Below, piece after piece: positions 44,652-54,208 of a DNA stretch of 64,000 nucleotides. The notes below the pieces were generated by a model that saw nothing but the letters and a program-made list of their open reading frames with translations, did not search any database and had not been told where the DNA came from. The position numbers were made by a program, and so were the translations under genes. The stretch comes from Bacteroidota bacterium. Lineage in GTDB: Bacteria; Bacteroidota; Bacteroidia; 2-12-FULL-35-15. Location of the stretch: positions 163,704 to 227,703 of the forward strand of contig CANNHN010000005.1 in NCBI GenBank assembly GCA_947504725.1, given 5' to 3'. How positions within the stretch are numbered: the stretch's first letter is position 1; each line of letters begins with the position of its first letter.

Positions 44652-46217
44652 ATGCGCAACGCTGTTTTTATTCTATTATCAGTTCTAGCTGTTCAGTTAT
44701 TTTCACAAAATGAAGTGATTTATAGTTGGAGCGGAGCAATTACTTTTAATTCTGCTAAAGTAAACGCGAAAATGTCGGATACTTCTGCAACTATTAGATT
44801 AGTTGTGGACGATGATAGCACTTTCTCATCTCCAAATTTTTCAATTTACTATTCAGTTGATTCGTCAACAAATTATATGGTTTCTATGGATATAAATGGT
44901 CTCGCACAGCAAACGAAATATTTCTATGCTGTAGAGGCGGGTGGGGTAATTGATTTGAGTGCTGAAGATGTGGGAAGTTTCAAAACTTTTGCAAATGGCC
45001 CTTTTTCTTATTCTTTTGTTATCGGTAGTTGTATTATTAATGGGGAACATAAAGTTTTTGATGTGATGAAAAATATGTCTCCTAGTTTTTATATAAATAT
45101 GGGTGATTTGCATTATGAAAATCCGAATAGTGGAACAGATATAAATATTCATCGTTTGCCATATGAAAATGCTGTCCTTTCTAAAACTAAGTTTTCTCAA
45201 TTTCTCAAAAATGTACCGATAACTTATGTTTGGGACGATCATGACTTTAGCGGAAATAATTCAGATAGTTCTTTTGTCGGAAAAGAAAATGCTAGAATTG
45301 CGTATCACGAATATGTTCCCCATTATCCTTTAGCATTTGGTTTTGGCCCAACAAAGCCAATAGCGCAATCATTTACAGTTGGTCGAGTGCATTTTATTTT
45401 AACGGATTTGAGATCTGAAAGATATACATTTCAGATTATGAAACCAGCTCAACGTGCTTGGTTCGAAAGCGAATGTTTGTATGCTAGAGATAATAATTTA
45501 ATAATTGCTTGGATGAGCACATATTCTTGGTACGGTACTGGAACAGATAATTGGGCATTTTTTTCATCCGAAAGAACAGATATTAACGATTTCTTTTATT
45601 GCAACGACATTAAAAATTTATTTATTCTGTCGGGTGATGCACATATGTTAGCCATCGATAATGGTATCAATGGTAATTTTTCTTCCAGCTCCTGTCCATC
45701 TTATAGTTACCCTGTTTTTCAAGCGGCTGCTATCGTTAATGGCGGTTCATATAAAGGCGGTGTTTTTAGTGAAGGGGGATATTTCATGAATCCCGATAAT
45801 ACGGTTGGACAATTTGGAAAAGTAGATGTTTACGATTCTGGTGGAGATTCGATTTGCATTGCTTTTGAAGGATACAGAGTTGACAGTACCGGTTCTGCTT
45901 TGACCCTTATGAATTCATATGATTTTTGTAGATTATTGCCTAATACGTCTGTTTTTTTTCATGGAAATAGTTTAGTAAATTCAATACGCATTCAGCCAAA
46001 TCCTTCTAACAGTTTGAATATTCATTTTCAGGAAAAAGTATTACTTAAGTCAATAAAAATATACTCAACTAATGGGAATCTAGTGCGTATTGATAATGCA
46101 AATGTATTTACCTTTGAATATTCTCTTACTTTGAACGAATTAAATTCTGCTTGTTATATTGTTCAAATAGAAACTGAAAATGGAATAGCAAAAAAATATT
46201 GGATAAAAAATAAATAA
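44652..46217 (+). CDS. PhoD-like secreted metallophosphatase with T9SS-type C terminus
   Basis: 521 residues. Signal peptide (1-18, ends QLFSQ), a fibronectin/PhoD N-terminal domain (~19-115), then a PhoD-type metallophosphoesterase: FVIGSC, NMGDLHYENP, YVWDDHDFSGNN and LSGDAHMLAIDNG, which supply the metal ligands. The C-terminal ~80 residues look like a T9SS sorting domain (RIQPNPSNSLNIHF, KIYSTNGNLVRI, CYIVQIETENG). It should hydrolyse phosphate esters or related substrates outside the cell; actual substrate unknown. Its stop overlaps the next ATG (TAATG), so the two are translationally coupled. Confidence 0.9.
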   Translation: MRNAVFILLSVLAVQLFSQNEVIYSWSGAITFNSAKVNAKMSDTSATIRLVVDDDSTFSSPNFSIYYSVDSSTNYMVSMDINGLAQQTKYFYAVEAGGVIDLSAEDVGSFKTFANGPFSYSFVIGSCIINGEHKVFDVMKNMSPSFYINMGDLHYENPNSGTDINIHRLPYENAVLSKTKFSQFLKNVPITYVWDDHDFSGNNSDSSFVGKENARIAYHEYVPHYPLAFGFGPTKPIAQSFTVGRVHFILTDLRSERYTFQIMKPAQRAWFESECLYARDNNLIIAWMSTYSWYGTGTDNWAFFSSERTDINDFFYCNDIKNLFILSGDAHMLAIDNGINGNFSSSSCPSYSYPVFQAAAIVNGGSYKGGVFSEGGYFMNPDNTVGQFGKVDVYDSGGDSICIAFEGYRVDSTGSALTLMNSYDFCRLLPNTSVFFHGNSLVNSIRIQPNPSNSLNIHFQEKVLLKSIKIYSTNGNLVRIDNANVFTFEYSLTLNELNSACYIVQIETENGIAKKYWIKNK

Positions 46218-47032
46218 TGAACTCAAAAAGATTAATACTCGGAATTGTAATTGGTGGTATTGTTGGAGCTGTTTTAGTTCTGTTGGTAATGGTTTTATTT
46301 GATAATAATCGCTCCGACAATAAAGGTGGATTGCGTTTGGTAACAAATGATTCTACTTCAACTGCCGAGCCTAAAAATCAGCAAATATTGGTGTATGGTG
46401 ATTACATGGATTTAGATAGCACCGACTATTTATTAATTCCTTTAGGGATGAAAGTTGTGGATGGAAAACAAGATGCAGGTTTGCGTTCTAAGTCAAGCGA
46501 TGAATACTCAGATGCATCAACTGGAAGTTATAGAAGTTATAAATACAATTTTTACTCATTAGACTTTGGCAATTGCAACAATATTATTTTTTACAACAAA
46601 AAAAATGATGAAACACATTTGTTGCTTCAAAAACCTGCAATTATCTCTCAGTTTTATTTTCCTTATTATGACAAAGAATACACGGGAGATAAATATTATT
46701 TTATTCTTTTAGGTATTCTTGAAGATGATACCAATTTGGATGGCTATATTAATGAAGATGATGCTGAAACAGTTTATTTATCAGACTTGTCGGGTAAAAC
46801 AATGTTTAAAATTACTCCAGATAATACTCAGTTGGTAGATTGGTTTATAGATATGCCAACAAACAATATTTTAATGAAAGTTCGCTTTGATACAAATAAG
46901 GATAGGAAGTTTAATTATTACGATGAAATAGAAATTCTAAAAACATCTATAGATTCACCTGTTGAAGCAAAGAAAATTATTGGGAAAGAGATAAAAGCAA
47001 ATATTAAGAAGATACTTGATAAAATTAAGTAG
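46217..47032 (+). CDS. Membrane-anchored hypothetical protein coupled to the PhoD-like gene
   Basis: 271 residues. Begins with a basic stretch and one membrane helix (~5-28, LILGIVIGGIVGAVLVLLVMVLF), then an extracytoplasmic domain with Tyr/Asp-rich strands (YGDYMDLDSTDYLLIPLG, DKYYFILLGILEDDTNLDGYINEDDAETVYL, VRFDTNKDRKFNYYDEIEIL). DTNLDGYINEDD and DTNKDRKFNYYDE resemble EF-hand/dockerin-like Asp loops and might bind calcium. Starts on the last base of the PhoD-like stop codon. No recognised family. Confidence 0.8.
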   Translation: MNSKRLILGIVIGGIVGAVLVLLVMVLFDNNRSDNKGGLRLVTNDSTSTAEPKNQQILVYGDYMDLDSTDYLLIPLGMKVVDGKQDAGLRSKSSDEYSDASTGSYRSYKYNFYSLDFGNCNNIIFYNKKNDETHLLLQKPAIISQFYFPYYDKEYTGDKYYFILLGILEDDTNLDGYINEDDAETVYLSDLSGKTMFKITPDNTQLVDWFIDMPTNNILMKVRFDTNKDRKFNYYDEIEILKTSIDSPVEAKKIIGKEIKANIKKILDKIK

Positions 47033-47064
47033 CAGGTATCAAGTATCAGGTATCAAGTATCAGG
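47033..47064. repeat. Short tandem repeat
   Basis: CAGGTATCAAGTAT in two perfect copies (47033-47046, 47047-47060) plus CAGG, immediately after the stop at 47032 and before a terminator. Confidence 0.9.
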
Positions 47065-47078
47065 ATTGCATCGTCTTT

Positions 47079-47121
47079 AATTAAAAAGCCTCATTCTAAA
47101 ATGGAATGAGGCTTTTTAATT
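47079..47121. terminator. Bidirectional rho-independent terminator
   Basis: Stem 47079-47098 with 47102-47121, core AAAAAGCCTCATTC/GAATGAGGCTTTTT, loop of three A, A- and T-rich ends. Lies between convergent genes at 46217 and 47168. Confidence 0.95.
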
Positions 47122-47167
47122 AAACTGTATTTACATTTTCAAATTTTCAAATCGACAAATTTTCAAA

Positions 47168-49312
47168 TTAATTTACAATCTTCATTTCATTAATCAAATT
47201 AGTAGCTCCACCGTATTTATCAATCAAAAATAATACATAACGAATGTCATTGCTGATGGTGCGTTTGTATTTGCTATCGAAATAAATATCCCCACTCATA
47301 GCTTCCCAATTGCCGTCAAATGCTAAACCAACTAATTCGCCATTTGCATTAAGTACTGGACTTCCAGAGTTTCCACCAGTGATATCATTGTTGCTAATAA
47401 AAGCTACACGAATGTCTCCGTTTTTGTCGGCATAGTTTCCAAAATCTTTTGCTTTGTATAGTTCTTTCAGTTTTGCAGGAACTTTAAACTCGAAATCATT
47501 TGGATTGTCTTTTTCGATTATTCCATTCAATGTTGTGAAGTAGTTAAAATAAGCTGCATCTTTTGGAGTATATGATTTTACGTTTCCATAAGTTAAGCGC
47601 AATGTTCCATTTGCATCTGGATAGAATTTTTTATCTGCTTGCATTGCCATTAAACCTCTTATGTACTTGTTGCCTTCTGCGGCATTTGCGGTGTTGAATG
47701 CATCGATGTGTGATTCAATGTTTTTATTATAGTTGTCGAAACAAGCTTTTACAAATGCGTATGCGGGATCTTTTTGAAGTTTCTTTGCATCTGGTTTTTC
47801 TAAAAATTTAGCTGCAGTTTGTGGGTTGGCAACAAAGCTCTTTTCGAAAACAGTTTTTGCAAATTTCTCAAATGTTTCTGTTGTGGTTTTTCCTTTGTGC
47901 TTTTTCATCATTTCTGCCATGTAAGCAGGTTGCTGATTTGCTGGAATGTTTTCATAATACATCTGAATGATTTTTGCTAGAATTTTTTGCTCAGATACTT
48001 TATTGAATGATTTGTAAAAGTTCGCATTGAATCCTTGTATACGATCTGTTGCTTTTTTTACGTTATCAGCATTTTGTGCATCTGTTGTCAATGCTTTTTC
48101 CAGCGAAGTGTAATTCATTGCAGCAGCCAAAATGCCACAACCAGAAATTCCTTCTCTCATATATGTTGAATGCAATGCATATTGATTGTAGTTCGCGTAA
48201 GCTTTTTCGTAATTCGACAAGATGGTTTCATATTCTGGTTTCCCTTTTGCCCAAGTTGTGAAAGTTGTTTCGGTTTGTTTTTTCTCTTCGTAAACTTTCA
48301 AACGTTTTAATTGCTCTGTCTGACCAATAAAGTATTTCCAATAGTTTGAAATTCTTGCGTATTGAGCCGACATTAATAATCGTGTGCTATCACTTTTATC
48401 CATTTGTTCTTTCCAAGATGATAAACGAATATCACGCAAAGCAACAATTGCAGGATTGATTTTACTAGTAGCTAATTCAATTCCATGAGATATTTCATAA
48501 CGATTTGTTCTCCCAGGGAAGCCATAAACCATTGTGTAATCACCTTCTTCCAACCCTTTGTTAGAAATAGTCAAAAACTTTTTCGGTTTATAAGGAACAT
48601 TGTCTGCCGAATATTTTGAAGGTTTATTCTCTTTGTCAGCATAAATACGGAACATCGAAAAGTCGCCTGTGTGACGCGGCCACATCCAGTTGTCGGTATC
48701 GCCACCAAATTTACCAATCGCTTGTGGAGGCGCTGCTACTAAACGAACATCTGTAAATTTTTCGAATACAAATAAATAGTACGCATTGTCTTTAAAGAAT
48801 GAACGAACAAAACCTTCGTAATGGGTTCCTTTTGTTGCTTCCTCAACAATTCCTTTAAAAATGGATTGCTTTTTTGCTTCACTAGCATCACCCGCAATTG
48901 CTTTGTTTACTCTTTCAGAAACATCTTCCATTCTTACAAGAATAGAGGCAAATAAGTTTTGATTCACTTTTTCTTCAGTAAAATTCTTAGCCCAAAAACC
49001 ATTGTCAAGAATATTGTCAGCAGCAGTACTGTGATTTGCAATTGCTTCGTAACCGCAGTGGTGGTTTGTTAATAATAACCCTTTGTCGGATATAAGTTCG
49101 GAAGTGCAACCACCATTGAACCAAACAATCGCGTCTTTCAAACTTGCGTTGTTGATGTCGTACAATTGTTCAGGAGTAAGCTTTAATCCAGCTTTCACCA
49201 TTTGATCGTAGTTGTCTTTCAAAAGCATCGGAAGCCACATGCCTTCATCAGCTTTTAATAAGTTAAAAGTTAAAAGTTGGAAAGTCAAAAGTGCAATTGT
49301 GATCTTTTTCAT
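47168..49312 (-). CDS. S46 family dipeptidyl-peptidase (DPP7/DPP11 type)
   Basis: 714 residues. Signal peptide ends LLKA (~21), followed by the S46 start DEGMWLPMLL. A chymotrypsin-like double barrel is split by a helical domain (~270-560). Catalytic His85 (LLTNHHCGYEAI), an Asp in GGDTDNWMWPRHTGDFSMFRIY, and Ser649 (DITGGNSGSPVLN). Removes dipeptides from the N terminus of oligopeptides in the periplasm, feeding amino-acid-using Bacteroidota. DPP7 (hydrophobic P1) and DPP11 (acidic P1) differ at one S1-pocket residue (Gly/Arg 673 in Porphyromonas); the segment YKRTISNDIRYVLF is the place to look, and I do not assign the subtype. Confidence 0.96.
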   Translation of the reverse strand: MKKITIALLTFQLLTFNLLKADEGMWLPMLLKDNYDQMVKAGLKLTPEQLYDINNASLKDAIVWFNGGCTSELISDKGLLLTNHHCGYEAIANHSTAADNILDNGFWAKNFTEEKVNQNLFASILVRMEDVSERVNKAIAGDASEAKKQSIFKGIVEEATKGTHYEGFVRSFFKDNAYYLFVFEKFTDVRLVAAPPQAIGKFGGDTDNWMWPRHTGDFSMFRIYADKENKPSKYSADNVPYKPKKFLTISNKGLEEGDYTMVYGFPGRTNRYEISHGIELATSKINPAIVALRDIRLSSWKEQMDKSDSTRLLMSAQYARISNYWKYFIGQTEQLKRLKVYEEKKQTETTFTTWAKGKPEYETILSNYEKAYANYNQYALHSTYMREGISGCGILAAAMNYTSLEKALTTDAQNADNVKKATDRIQGFNANFYKSFNKVSEQKILAKIIQMYYENIPANQQPAYMAEMMKKHKGKTTTETFEKFAKTVFEKSFVANPQTAAKFLEKPDAKKLQKDPAYAFVKACFDNYNKNIESHIDAFNTANAAEGNKYIRGLMAMQADKKFYPDANGTLRLTYGNVKSYTPKDAAYFNYFTTLNGIIEKDNPNDFEFKVPAKLKELYKAKDFGNYADKNGDIRVAFISNNDITGGNSGSPVLNANGELVGLAFDGNWEAMSGDIYFDSKYKRTISNDIRYVLFLIDKYGGATNLINEMKIVN

Positions 49313-49335
49313 AGTCGTTTTTTTTTATAAGGATA

Positions 49336-49364
49336 CAAATCTATAAATTATAATGAAATAACAA
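49336..49364 (-). promoter_or_regulatory. Promoter of the S46 peptidase gene
   Basis: Minus strand: -33 TTG at 49364-49362 and -7 TAGATTTG at 49343-49336 with an 18-base spacer, 23 bases before the ATG at 49312. Confidence 0.55.
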
Positions 49365-49507
49365 TCAGAGATAAGCTAAAGGGCTTAAAATCAGTTATAA
49401 ATGGCTAATATTTTAGGATGAACGGCAAGGTGATTATTAGGGGAAAATTCACGATATTCGTGGTTTAAAATTAGGATTTAAGAATATCAGATTTAGGATT
49501 TTACAAA

Positions 49508-50851
49508 ATGGCACAAAAACCTAGCATACCAAAAGGAACTCGAGATTTTTCACCACAAGAAATGGTGAGACGAAATTATATTTTTGATACCATTAAACAA
49601 GTGTTTCAACGATATGGCTATTTGCCCATTGAAACTCCTGCCATGGAAAACCTTTCTACCCTCATGGGAAAGTATGGTGAAGAAGGCGATAAGTTGATTT
49701 TTAAGATTTTGAATAGTGGAGATTTTAAAGAAGGTGTTGATATGAGTGTTGATTCAAAACAACTGGTAAATAAGATTTCAGAAAAAGCACTCAAATACGA
49801 TTTAACAGTTCCTTTCGCTCGTTACGTTGTACAACACCAAAGCGAAATTACTTTTCCATTCAAGCGTTATCAGATTCAACCTGTTTGGCGTGCTGATAGA
49901 CCACAAAAAGGTCGTTACCGTGAATTTTACCAATGTGATGCCGATGTGATTGGAAGTAATTCCCTAATCAATGAGGTGGAGTTGACGCAGATGATTGATG
50001 ATGTCTTTACAACATTGAAAGTTCCTGTTTTAATCAAAATCAATAACCGTAAAATTTTAAGTGGTATTGCTGAAGTGATTGGCGAAAAAGAAAAGATTGT
50101 GACCATCACTGTTGCAATTGATAAGTTAGATAAGATTGGTGCTGATGGAGTAAATAAAGAATTGAAAGAAAATGGTGTGAGTGATTCGGCTATTCAAAAA
50201 TTACAACCATTAATTGAATTCAAAGGAACAACACTTGAAAAAGTGAACTTCTTAAAAACGCTTTTAGCTTCTTCTGAAATTGGATTAAAAGGAATTGAAG
50301 AAGTTGAATACATTTTCAAAACGGTAGATGAGTTAAAATTAAATACTGCGAAAGTAGAATTAGATATTACACTTGCGCGCGGTTTAAACTACTACACAGG
50401 AGCCATCTTCGAAGTAAAAGCAAATGTAGGAACATTCACCAGCAGTATTTGTGGTGGTGGTCGATACGATGATTTAACTGGAATTTTTGGTTTGCCGGAT
50501 ATGAGTGGAGTTGGAATCTCGTTTGGTGCAGACAGAATTTATGATGTATTAAACGAATTGAATTTATATCCTGATACAGTTTCTGCATCTACAAAATTAT
50601 TGTTTGTTGCTTTTAATGAAAAAGATCAAAGCGATATGCTTCCTTTATTAGCAAAGGTTCGGAAGGCTGGAATTAATTCTGAAATTTATCCAAACACAAA
50701 AGCAGACGCTAAAAAGCAATTCACGTATGGTGAATCTAAAAATATTCCTTTTGTCGTTTCTGTTAAAGAAGGTGTTTTGACGTTGAAGAATATTGTGAGT
50801 GGAGAGAAAGAAGAACTGAGTATTGAAAATATTATTAATAAACTAAAGTAA
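49508..50851 (+). CDS. hisS: Histidyl-tRNA synthetase
   Basis: 447 residues. Class II motifs: motif 1 [20 protein letters not shown] and [12 protein letters not shown]; motif 2 [30 protein letters not shown]; histidine-specific [14 protein letters not shown]; motif 3 [15 protein letters not shown]. The C-terminal ~90 residues ([26 protein letters not shown]) are the anticodon-binding domain. Charges tRNA-His in the cytoplasm. The upstream 195-base gap contains direct GATTTAGGA-type repeats but no T-box is evident. A palindromic element separates it from hutH. Confidence 0.98.
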   Translation: MAQKPSIPKGTRDFSPQEMVRRNYIFDTIKQVFQRYGYLPIETPAMENLSTLMGKYGEEGDKLIFKILNSGDFKEGVDMSVDSKQLVNKISEKALKYDLTVPFARYVVQHQSEITFPFKRYQIQPVWRADRPQKGRYREFYQCDADVIGSNSLINEVELTQMIDDVFTTLKVPVLIKINNRKILSGIAEVIGEKEKIVTITVAIDKLDKIGADGVNKELKENGVSDSAIQKLQPLIEFKGTTLEKVNFLKTLLASSEIGLKGIEEVEYIFKTVDELKLNTAKVELDITLARGLNYYTGAIFEVKANVGTFTSSICGGGRYDDLTGIFGLPDMSGVGISFGADRIYDVLNELNLYPDTVSASTKLLFVAFNEKDQSDMLPLLAKVRKAGINSEIYPNTKADAKKQFTYGESKNIPFVVSVKEGVLTLKNIVSGEKEELSIENIINKLK

Positions 50852-50859
50852 TTTAAGAA

Positions 50860-50963
50860 CGTCATTGCGAGGAACGAAGCAATCTCACCCTATTTTAGAT
50901 GAGATTGCCACATCCCGCGAAAATGCGGGACTCCCGAATTAATCGGGACAGGTCGCAATGACG
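50860..50963. repeat. Dispersed multi-hairpin element (GTCATTGCGAGG type)
   Basis: Outer stem CGTCATTGCGA (50860-50870) with TCGCAATGACG (50953-50963). Inside: GCAATCTCA/TGAGATTGC (50879-50887, 50900-50908), TCCCGC/GCGGGA (50913-50930) and TCCCGA/TCGGGA (50932-50948). A four-stem cruciform-like unit in the 106-base gap after hisS. It supplies the ATG at 50958 that falsely extends hutH. Confidence 0.95.
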
Positions 50964-50981
50964 GCACAACATAAAATCAGT

Positions 50982-52469
50982 ATGCACACAATAACAACAA
51001 CCCAATTATCCTTACAAACGATTTCTGAAATCATTTCAGGGAACAAAAAACTTGCTCTTTCCGAAGAAGCTAAAAAGAACATTTCTTCTTGTCGCGAATA
51101 CCTAGACAAAAAAATGGCATCTCAAAAGGAGCCTATCTATGGTATCAATACAGGTTTTGGTTCTTTGTGCAATGTAGTTATCCCAGATTCAGATTTGGAA
51201 AAATTGCAACAAAATATTGTAATGTCGCATGCATGTGGAACAGGCGATGAAGTTCCTCAAGATGTTGTGAAGTTGATGTTGCTTTTGAAAATACAAGGAC
51301 TCTCTTACGGAAAATCTGGAGTTCAATTGCAAACCGTTGAACGCTTGGTTGAGTTTTTTAATAACGATGTTTTGCCAGTTGTTTTTCAATTAGGTTCTTT
51401 AGGTGCTTCGGGCGACTTAGCTCCGTTGGCTCATTTGAGTCTACCATTGTTAGGATTAGGAGAAGTTTATTACAAAGGAGCAAAACAAACTTCTGCTGAA
51501 GTGTTGAATAAATTAAACTTAAAACCAATCACGCTTAAATCAAAAGAAGGTTTGGCTTTGTTGAACGGAACACAGTTTATGAGTGCTTACGGAGTTTGGT
51601 GTTTGTTGCAAACAAAAAAATTAAACATCGCTGCGGATGTGATTGGCGCTATTTCATTAGAAGGTTTTGATGGAAGAATGGATCCATTCAAATTGCACAT
51701 TCATAGTATTCGTCCGCACAAAGGACAATTAAAAACTGCGGAGAATATGCGCAAGTTGTTGGAAGGAAGTGAAATTATCAAGCAGAAAAAAGAACACGTA
51801 CAAGATCCTTATTCATTCCGCTGTATTCCACAAGTGCATGGTGCTTCCAAAGATGCAATTGAATATGTCTCAACTGTTTTTCTGACAGAAATTAATTCGG
51901 TTACAGACAATCCAACAATTTTTCCAGCCGAAGATGAAATTATTTCAGGAGGAAATTTTCACGGACAGCCATTGGCATTAGCCTTGGATTTCTTGGCAAT
52001 TGCTTTAGCAGAATTGGGAAGCATTTCCGAAAGAAGAACGTATCAGTTGATTGCAGGATTACGAGGATTGCCTCCATTCTTAGTTGCGAAGCCTGGATTA
52101 AATTCTGGATTCATGATTCCACAATATACAGCTGCAAGTATTGTGAGTCAAAACAAACAATTGTGTTCGCCAGCATCCGTTGATTCTATTGTAAGTTCAA
52201 ACGGACAAGAAGATCATGTGTCGATGGGAGCAAATGCCGCTACAAAATGCTACAAAGTTGTTGAAAATCTGAATCGTATTTTGGCAATCGAATTATTTAA
52301 CGGAGCTCAAGCTTTGGAGTTCAGAAAACCTTTGAAATCGTCAAGTACTATTCAAAAAATTGTTGCTGATTACAGAAGACTTGTTCCTTTTGTAGAAGAA
52401 GATAAAATCATGTACACAGAAATTGAAAAGAGTGTTCAGTTTTTGAAAGGAATACAATTTGCGATTTAG
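50982..52469 (+). CDS. hutH: Histidine ammonia-lyase
   Basis: Deaminates L-histidine to trans-urocanate and ammonia, the first step of histidine use; cytoplasmic tetramer. The frame is open from ATG 50958, but that ATG is part of the palindromic element; from ATG 50982 the protein is 495 residues and the MIO cofactor triad Ala-Ser-Gly in GSLGASGDLAPLAHL falls at exactly 142-144, the canonical numbering. Other family parts: IYGINTGFGSL (with the catalytic Tyr), QVHGASKDAIEY, NSVTDNPTIFP and NGQEDHVSMGANAATK. No hutU, hutI or hutG is nearby, so the rest of the pathway is elsewhere or absent. Confidence 0.97.
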   Translation: MHTITTTQLSLQTISEIISGNKKLALSEEAKKNISSCREYLDKKMASQKEPIYGINTGFGSLCNVVIPDSDLEKLQQNIVMSHACGTGDEVPQDVVKLMLLLKIQGLSYGKSGVQLQTVERLVEFFNNDVLPVVFQLGSLGASGDLAPLAHLSLPLLGLGEVYYKGAKQTSAEVLNKLNLKPITLKSKEGLALLNGTQFMSAYGVWCLLQTKKLNIAADVIGAISLEGFDGRMDPFKLHIHSIRPHKGQLKTAENMRKLLEGSEIIKQKKEHVQDPYSFRCIPQVHGASKDAIEYVSTVFLTEINSVTDNPTIFPAEDEIISGGNFHGQPLALALDFLAIALAELGSISERRTYQLIAGLRGLPPFLVAKPGLNSGFMIPQYTAASIVSQNKQLCSPASVDSIVSSNGQEDHVSMGANAATKCYKVVENLNRILAIELFNGAQALEFRKPLKSSSTIQKIVADYRRLVPFVEEDKIMYTEIEKSVQFLKGIQFAI

Positions 52470-52489
52470 GAGGATTCCTTACATCGCAA

Positions 52490-52518
52490 CCGTCATCCCG
52501 TGCTACGACACGGGATCT
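52490..52518. repeat. Single arm of the CCGTCATYCCGTGCCACGAC palindromic family
   Basis: 29 bases differing by one base from the inverted right arm at 35846-35874. It lies 21 bases after hutH. About 45 bases on, TTCGACTCCGCTCAGGGTGAC (52560-52580) matches a core of the element at 37201 in reverse complement. Confidence 0.9.
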
Positions 52519-52633
52519 CATAATTGTGAAAACGAATCCTAATGGGGAGATGCCGCCCATTCGACTCCGCTCAGGGTGACATCAAGGCTGAACGTTTTAC
52601 GAGGGGATTACGTTTTTAAAATAAATCATTAAA

Positions 52634-54208
52634 ATGAAAAAAATAATTTTTATAACATTCAGTTTTCTATTGACAAACTTGCTCTCAGCACAATACACCA
52701 ATGTGATGATCAGTAATACGAACGACCCTGAAGAAGTTTCTATTCGTATCAATCCTAAAAATCCAAATCAAGTAGTTGCTGGTGCGAATTTGAATAACGT
52801 TTATTATTCGAATGACGGAGGAGCAACCTGGGCCATTGGAGTGCTGAATGATGCTTCTTTTGGTGTTTGGGGAGATCCAATTATTTTTAACGATACAACA
52901 GGAGCTTTTTATTATTCACATTTATCTAATCCTCCTTCAGGTGGAAGTTGGGTGGATAGAATTGTAACTACAAAATCCACGGATGGTGGTGCAACTTGGT
53001 GGCCAAGCGGAACTGCTGTTGGAAAAAACGGAACGAAAGTCCAGGATAAAGAAGGTATTGTAGTGAATAAAGTCAACAATGAAATTTATGTTACTTGGAC
53101 ACAATTTGATAATTATGGAAGTTCATCACCGAGTGATAGTTCAATCATTCGTTTTTCAAAATCAGCCGATGCCGGTTTAACATGGAGCACACCAATTAGA
53201 TTGAGTAGCGTTGCTGGTGATTGTGTAGATAGTGATAATACTGTGGAAGGTGCAGTTCCAGCTGTTGGCCCAGCAGGAGAAATTTATGTGGTGTGGACTG
53301 GTCCGAATGGAATTGTATTTAATAAAAGTTTAGACGGTGGATTAACATGGTTGCCAAATGAAACACCCGTTACATCAATGCCTGGAGGTTGGGATTATAA
53401 CATTGCAGGTTTGCAACGTTGCAACGGATTACCTCAAACGCTTTGTGATTTAAGTGGTGGACCAAACCATGGTACGATATACGTTAACTGGACAGATCAA
53501 AGAAATGGAACGACAGATACAGATGTGTGGTTAGTGAAATCAACAGATGGTGGAACTACTTGGAGTATACCCGTTAGAGTAAATGATGATGTTCCGGGGC
53601 GTCAACAATTTTTAACTTGGATGGATGTAGATATTGTTACTGGAAATTTATATTGTGTTTTTTACGACAGAAGAAACTTCTCTTCAACCAGTCAGCAAAC
53701 AGATGTATATATGGCAAAATCAACAGATGGTGGAAATACGTTTAGTAATTACAAAATAAATCAAACGAGTTTTATTCCTAGTCCTGCTATTTTCTTTGGA
53801 GATTATACTGGAATTTCTGCATATAACAATATGGTTCGTCCTATTTGGATGTCTTATAGTTCATCTACGTTGAGCGTTTGGACTGCCTTGGTAGATGGTT
53901 CAACTATGAGTATTGATGAATCAGGTTTAAATGCTTTTTCTCCAGTTGAGTTGGAACAAAATTACCCGAATCCTTTCTCTCAAACAACTTGGATAAAATT
54001 CGGTTTAAAAAAAGCAGGGAAAGTAAATCTGGAAGTTTTTGATGTTTTAGGAAAAAGAGTTGCCACTCTTTATAGAAATGAAGAGTTTCATGAAGGTAAT
54101 TACGATTACATATTTAATGCTTCAGCTTACAATTTAAAGCCGGGAGTTTATTACTATTCAATTTCCTGTGATGAATTTGCACTCACTAAAAAAATGATTG
54201 TTTATTAA
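52634..54208 (+). CDS. Secreted BNR/Asp-box (sialidase-like) protein with T9SS type A sorting domain
   Basis: 524 residues. Signal peptide (1-19, ends LLSAQ). A six-bladed beta-propeller is marked by Asp boxes: SNDGGATW, STDGGATWW, SADAGLTWS, SLDGGLTW, STDGGTTWS and STDGGNTFS. The C-terminal ~85 residues are a sorting domain (QNYPNPFSQTTWIKFGL, VFDVLGKRVATLY, LKPGVYYYSISCDE). The sialidase catalytic Arg triad and Glu/Tyr nucleophile cannot be confirmed, so it may be a glycan-binding propeller rather than an active sialidase. The next gene starts on the last base of its stop codon. Confidence 0.92.
   Translation: MKKIIFITFSFLLTNLLSAQYTNVMISNTNDPEEVSIRINPKNPNQVVAGANLNNVYYSNDGGATWAIGVLNDASFGVWGDPIIFNDTTGAFYYSHLSNPPSGGSWVDRIVTTKSTDGGATWWPSGTAVGKNGTKVQDKEGIVVNKVNNEIYVTWTQFDNYGSSSPSDSSIIRFSKSADAGLTWSTPIRLSSVAGDCVDSDNTVEGAVPAVGPAGEIYVVWTGPNGIVFNKSLDGGLTWLPNETPVTSMPGGWDYNIAGLQRCNGLPQTLCDLSGGPNHGTIYVNWTDQRNGTTDTDVWLVKSTDGGTTWSIPVRVNDDVPGRQQFLTWMDVDIVTGNLYCVFYDRRNFSSTSQQTDVYMAKSTDGGNTFSNYKINQTSFIPSPAIFFGDYTGISAYNNMVRPIWMSYSSSTLSVWTALVDGSTMSIDESGLNAFSPVELEQNYPNPFSQTTWIKFGLKKAGKVNLEVFDVLGKRVATLYRNEEFHEGNYDYIFNASAYNLKPGVYYYSISCDEFALTKKMIVY

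Noticed and set aside
47168-49312. Assigning DPP7 or DPP11 specificity
   Set aside because: The deciding S1 residue cannot be placed without an alignment.
49380-49507. A riboswitch or T-box before hisS
   Set aside because: Only a small CACGA/TCGTG stem (49450-49462) and GATTTAGGA direct repeats are visible; no conserved T-box sequence.
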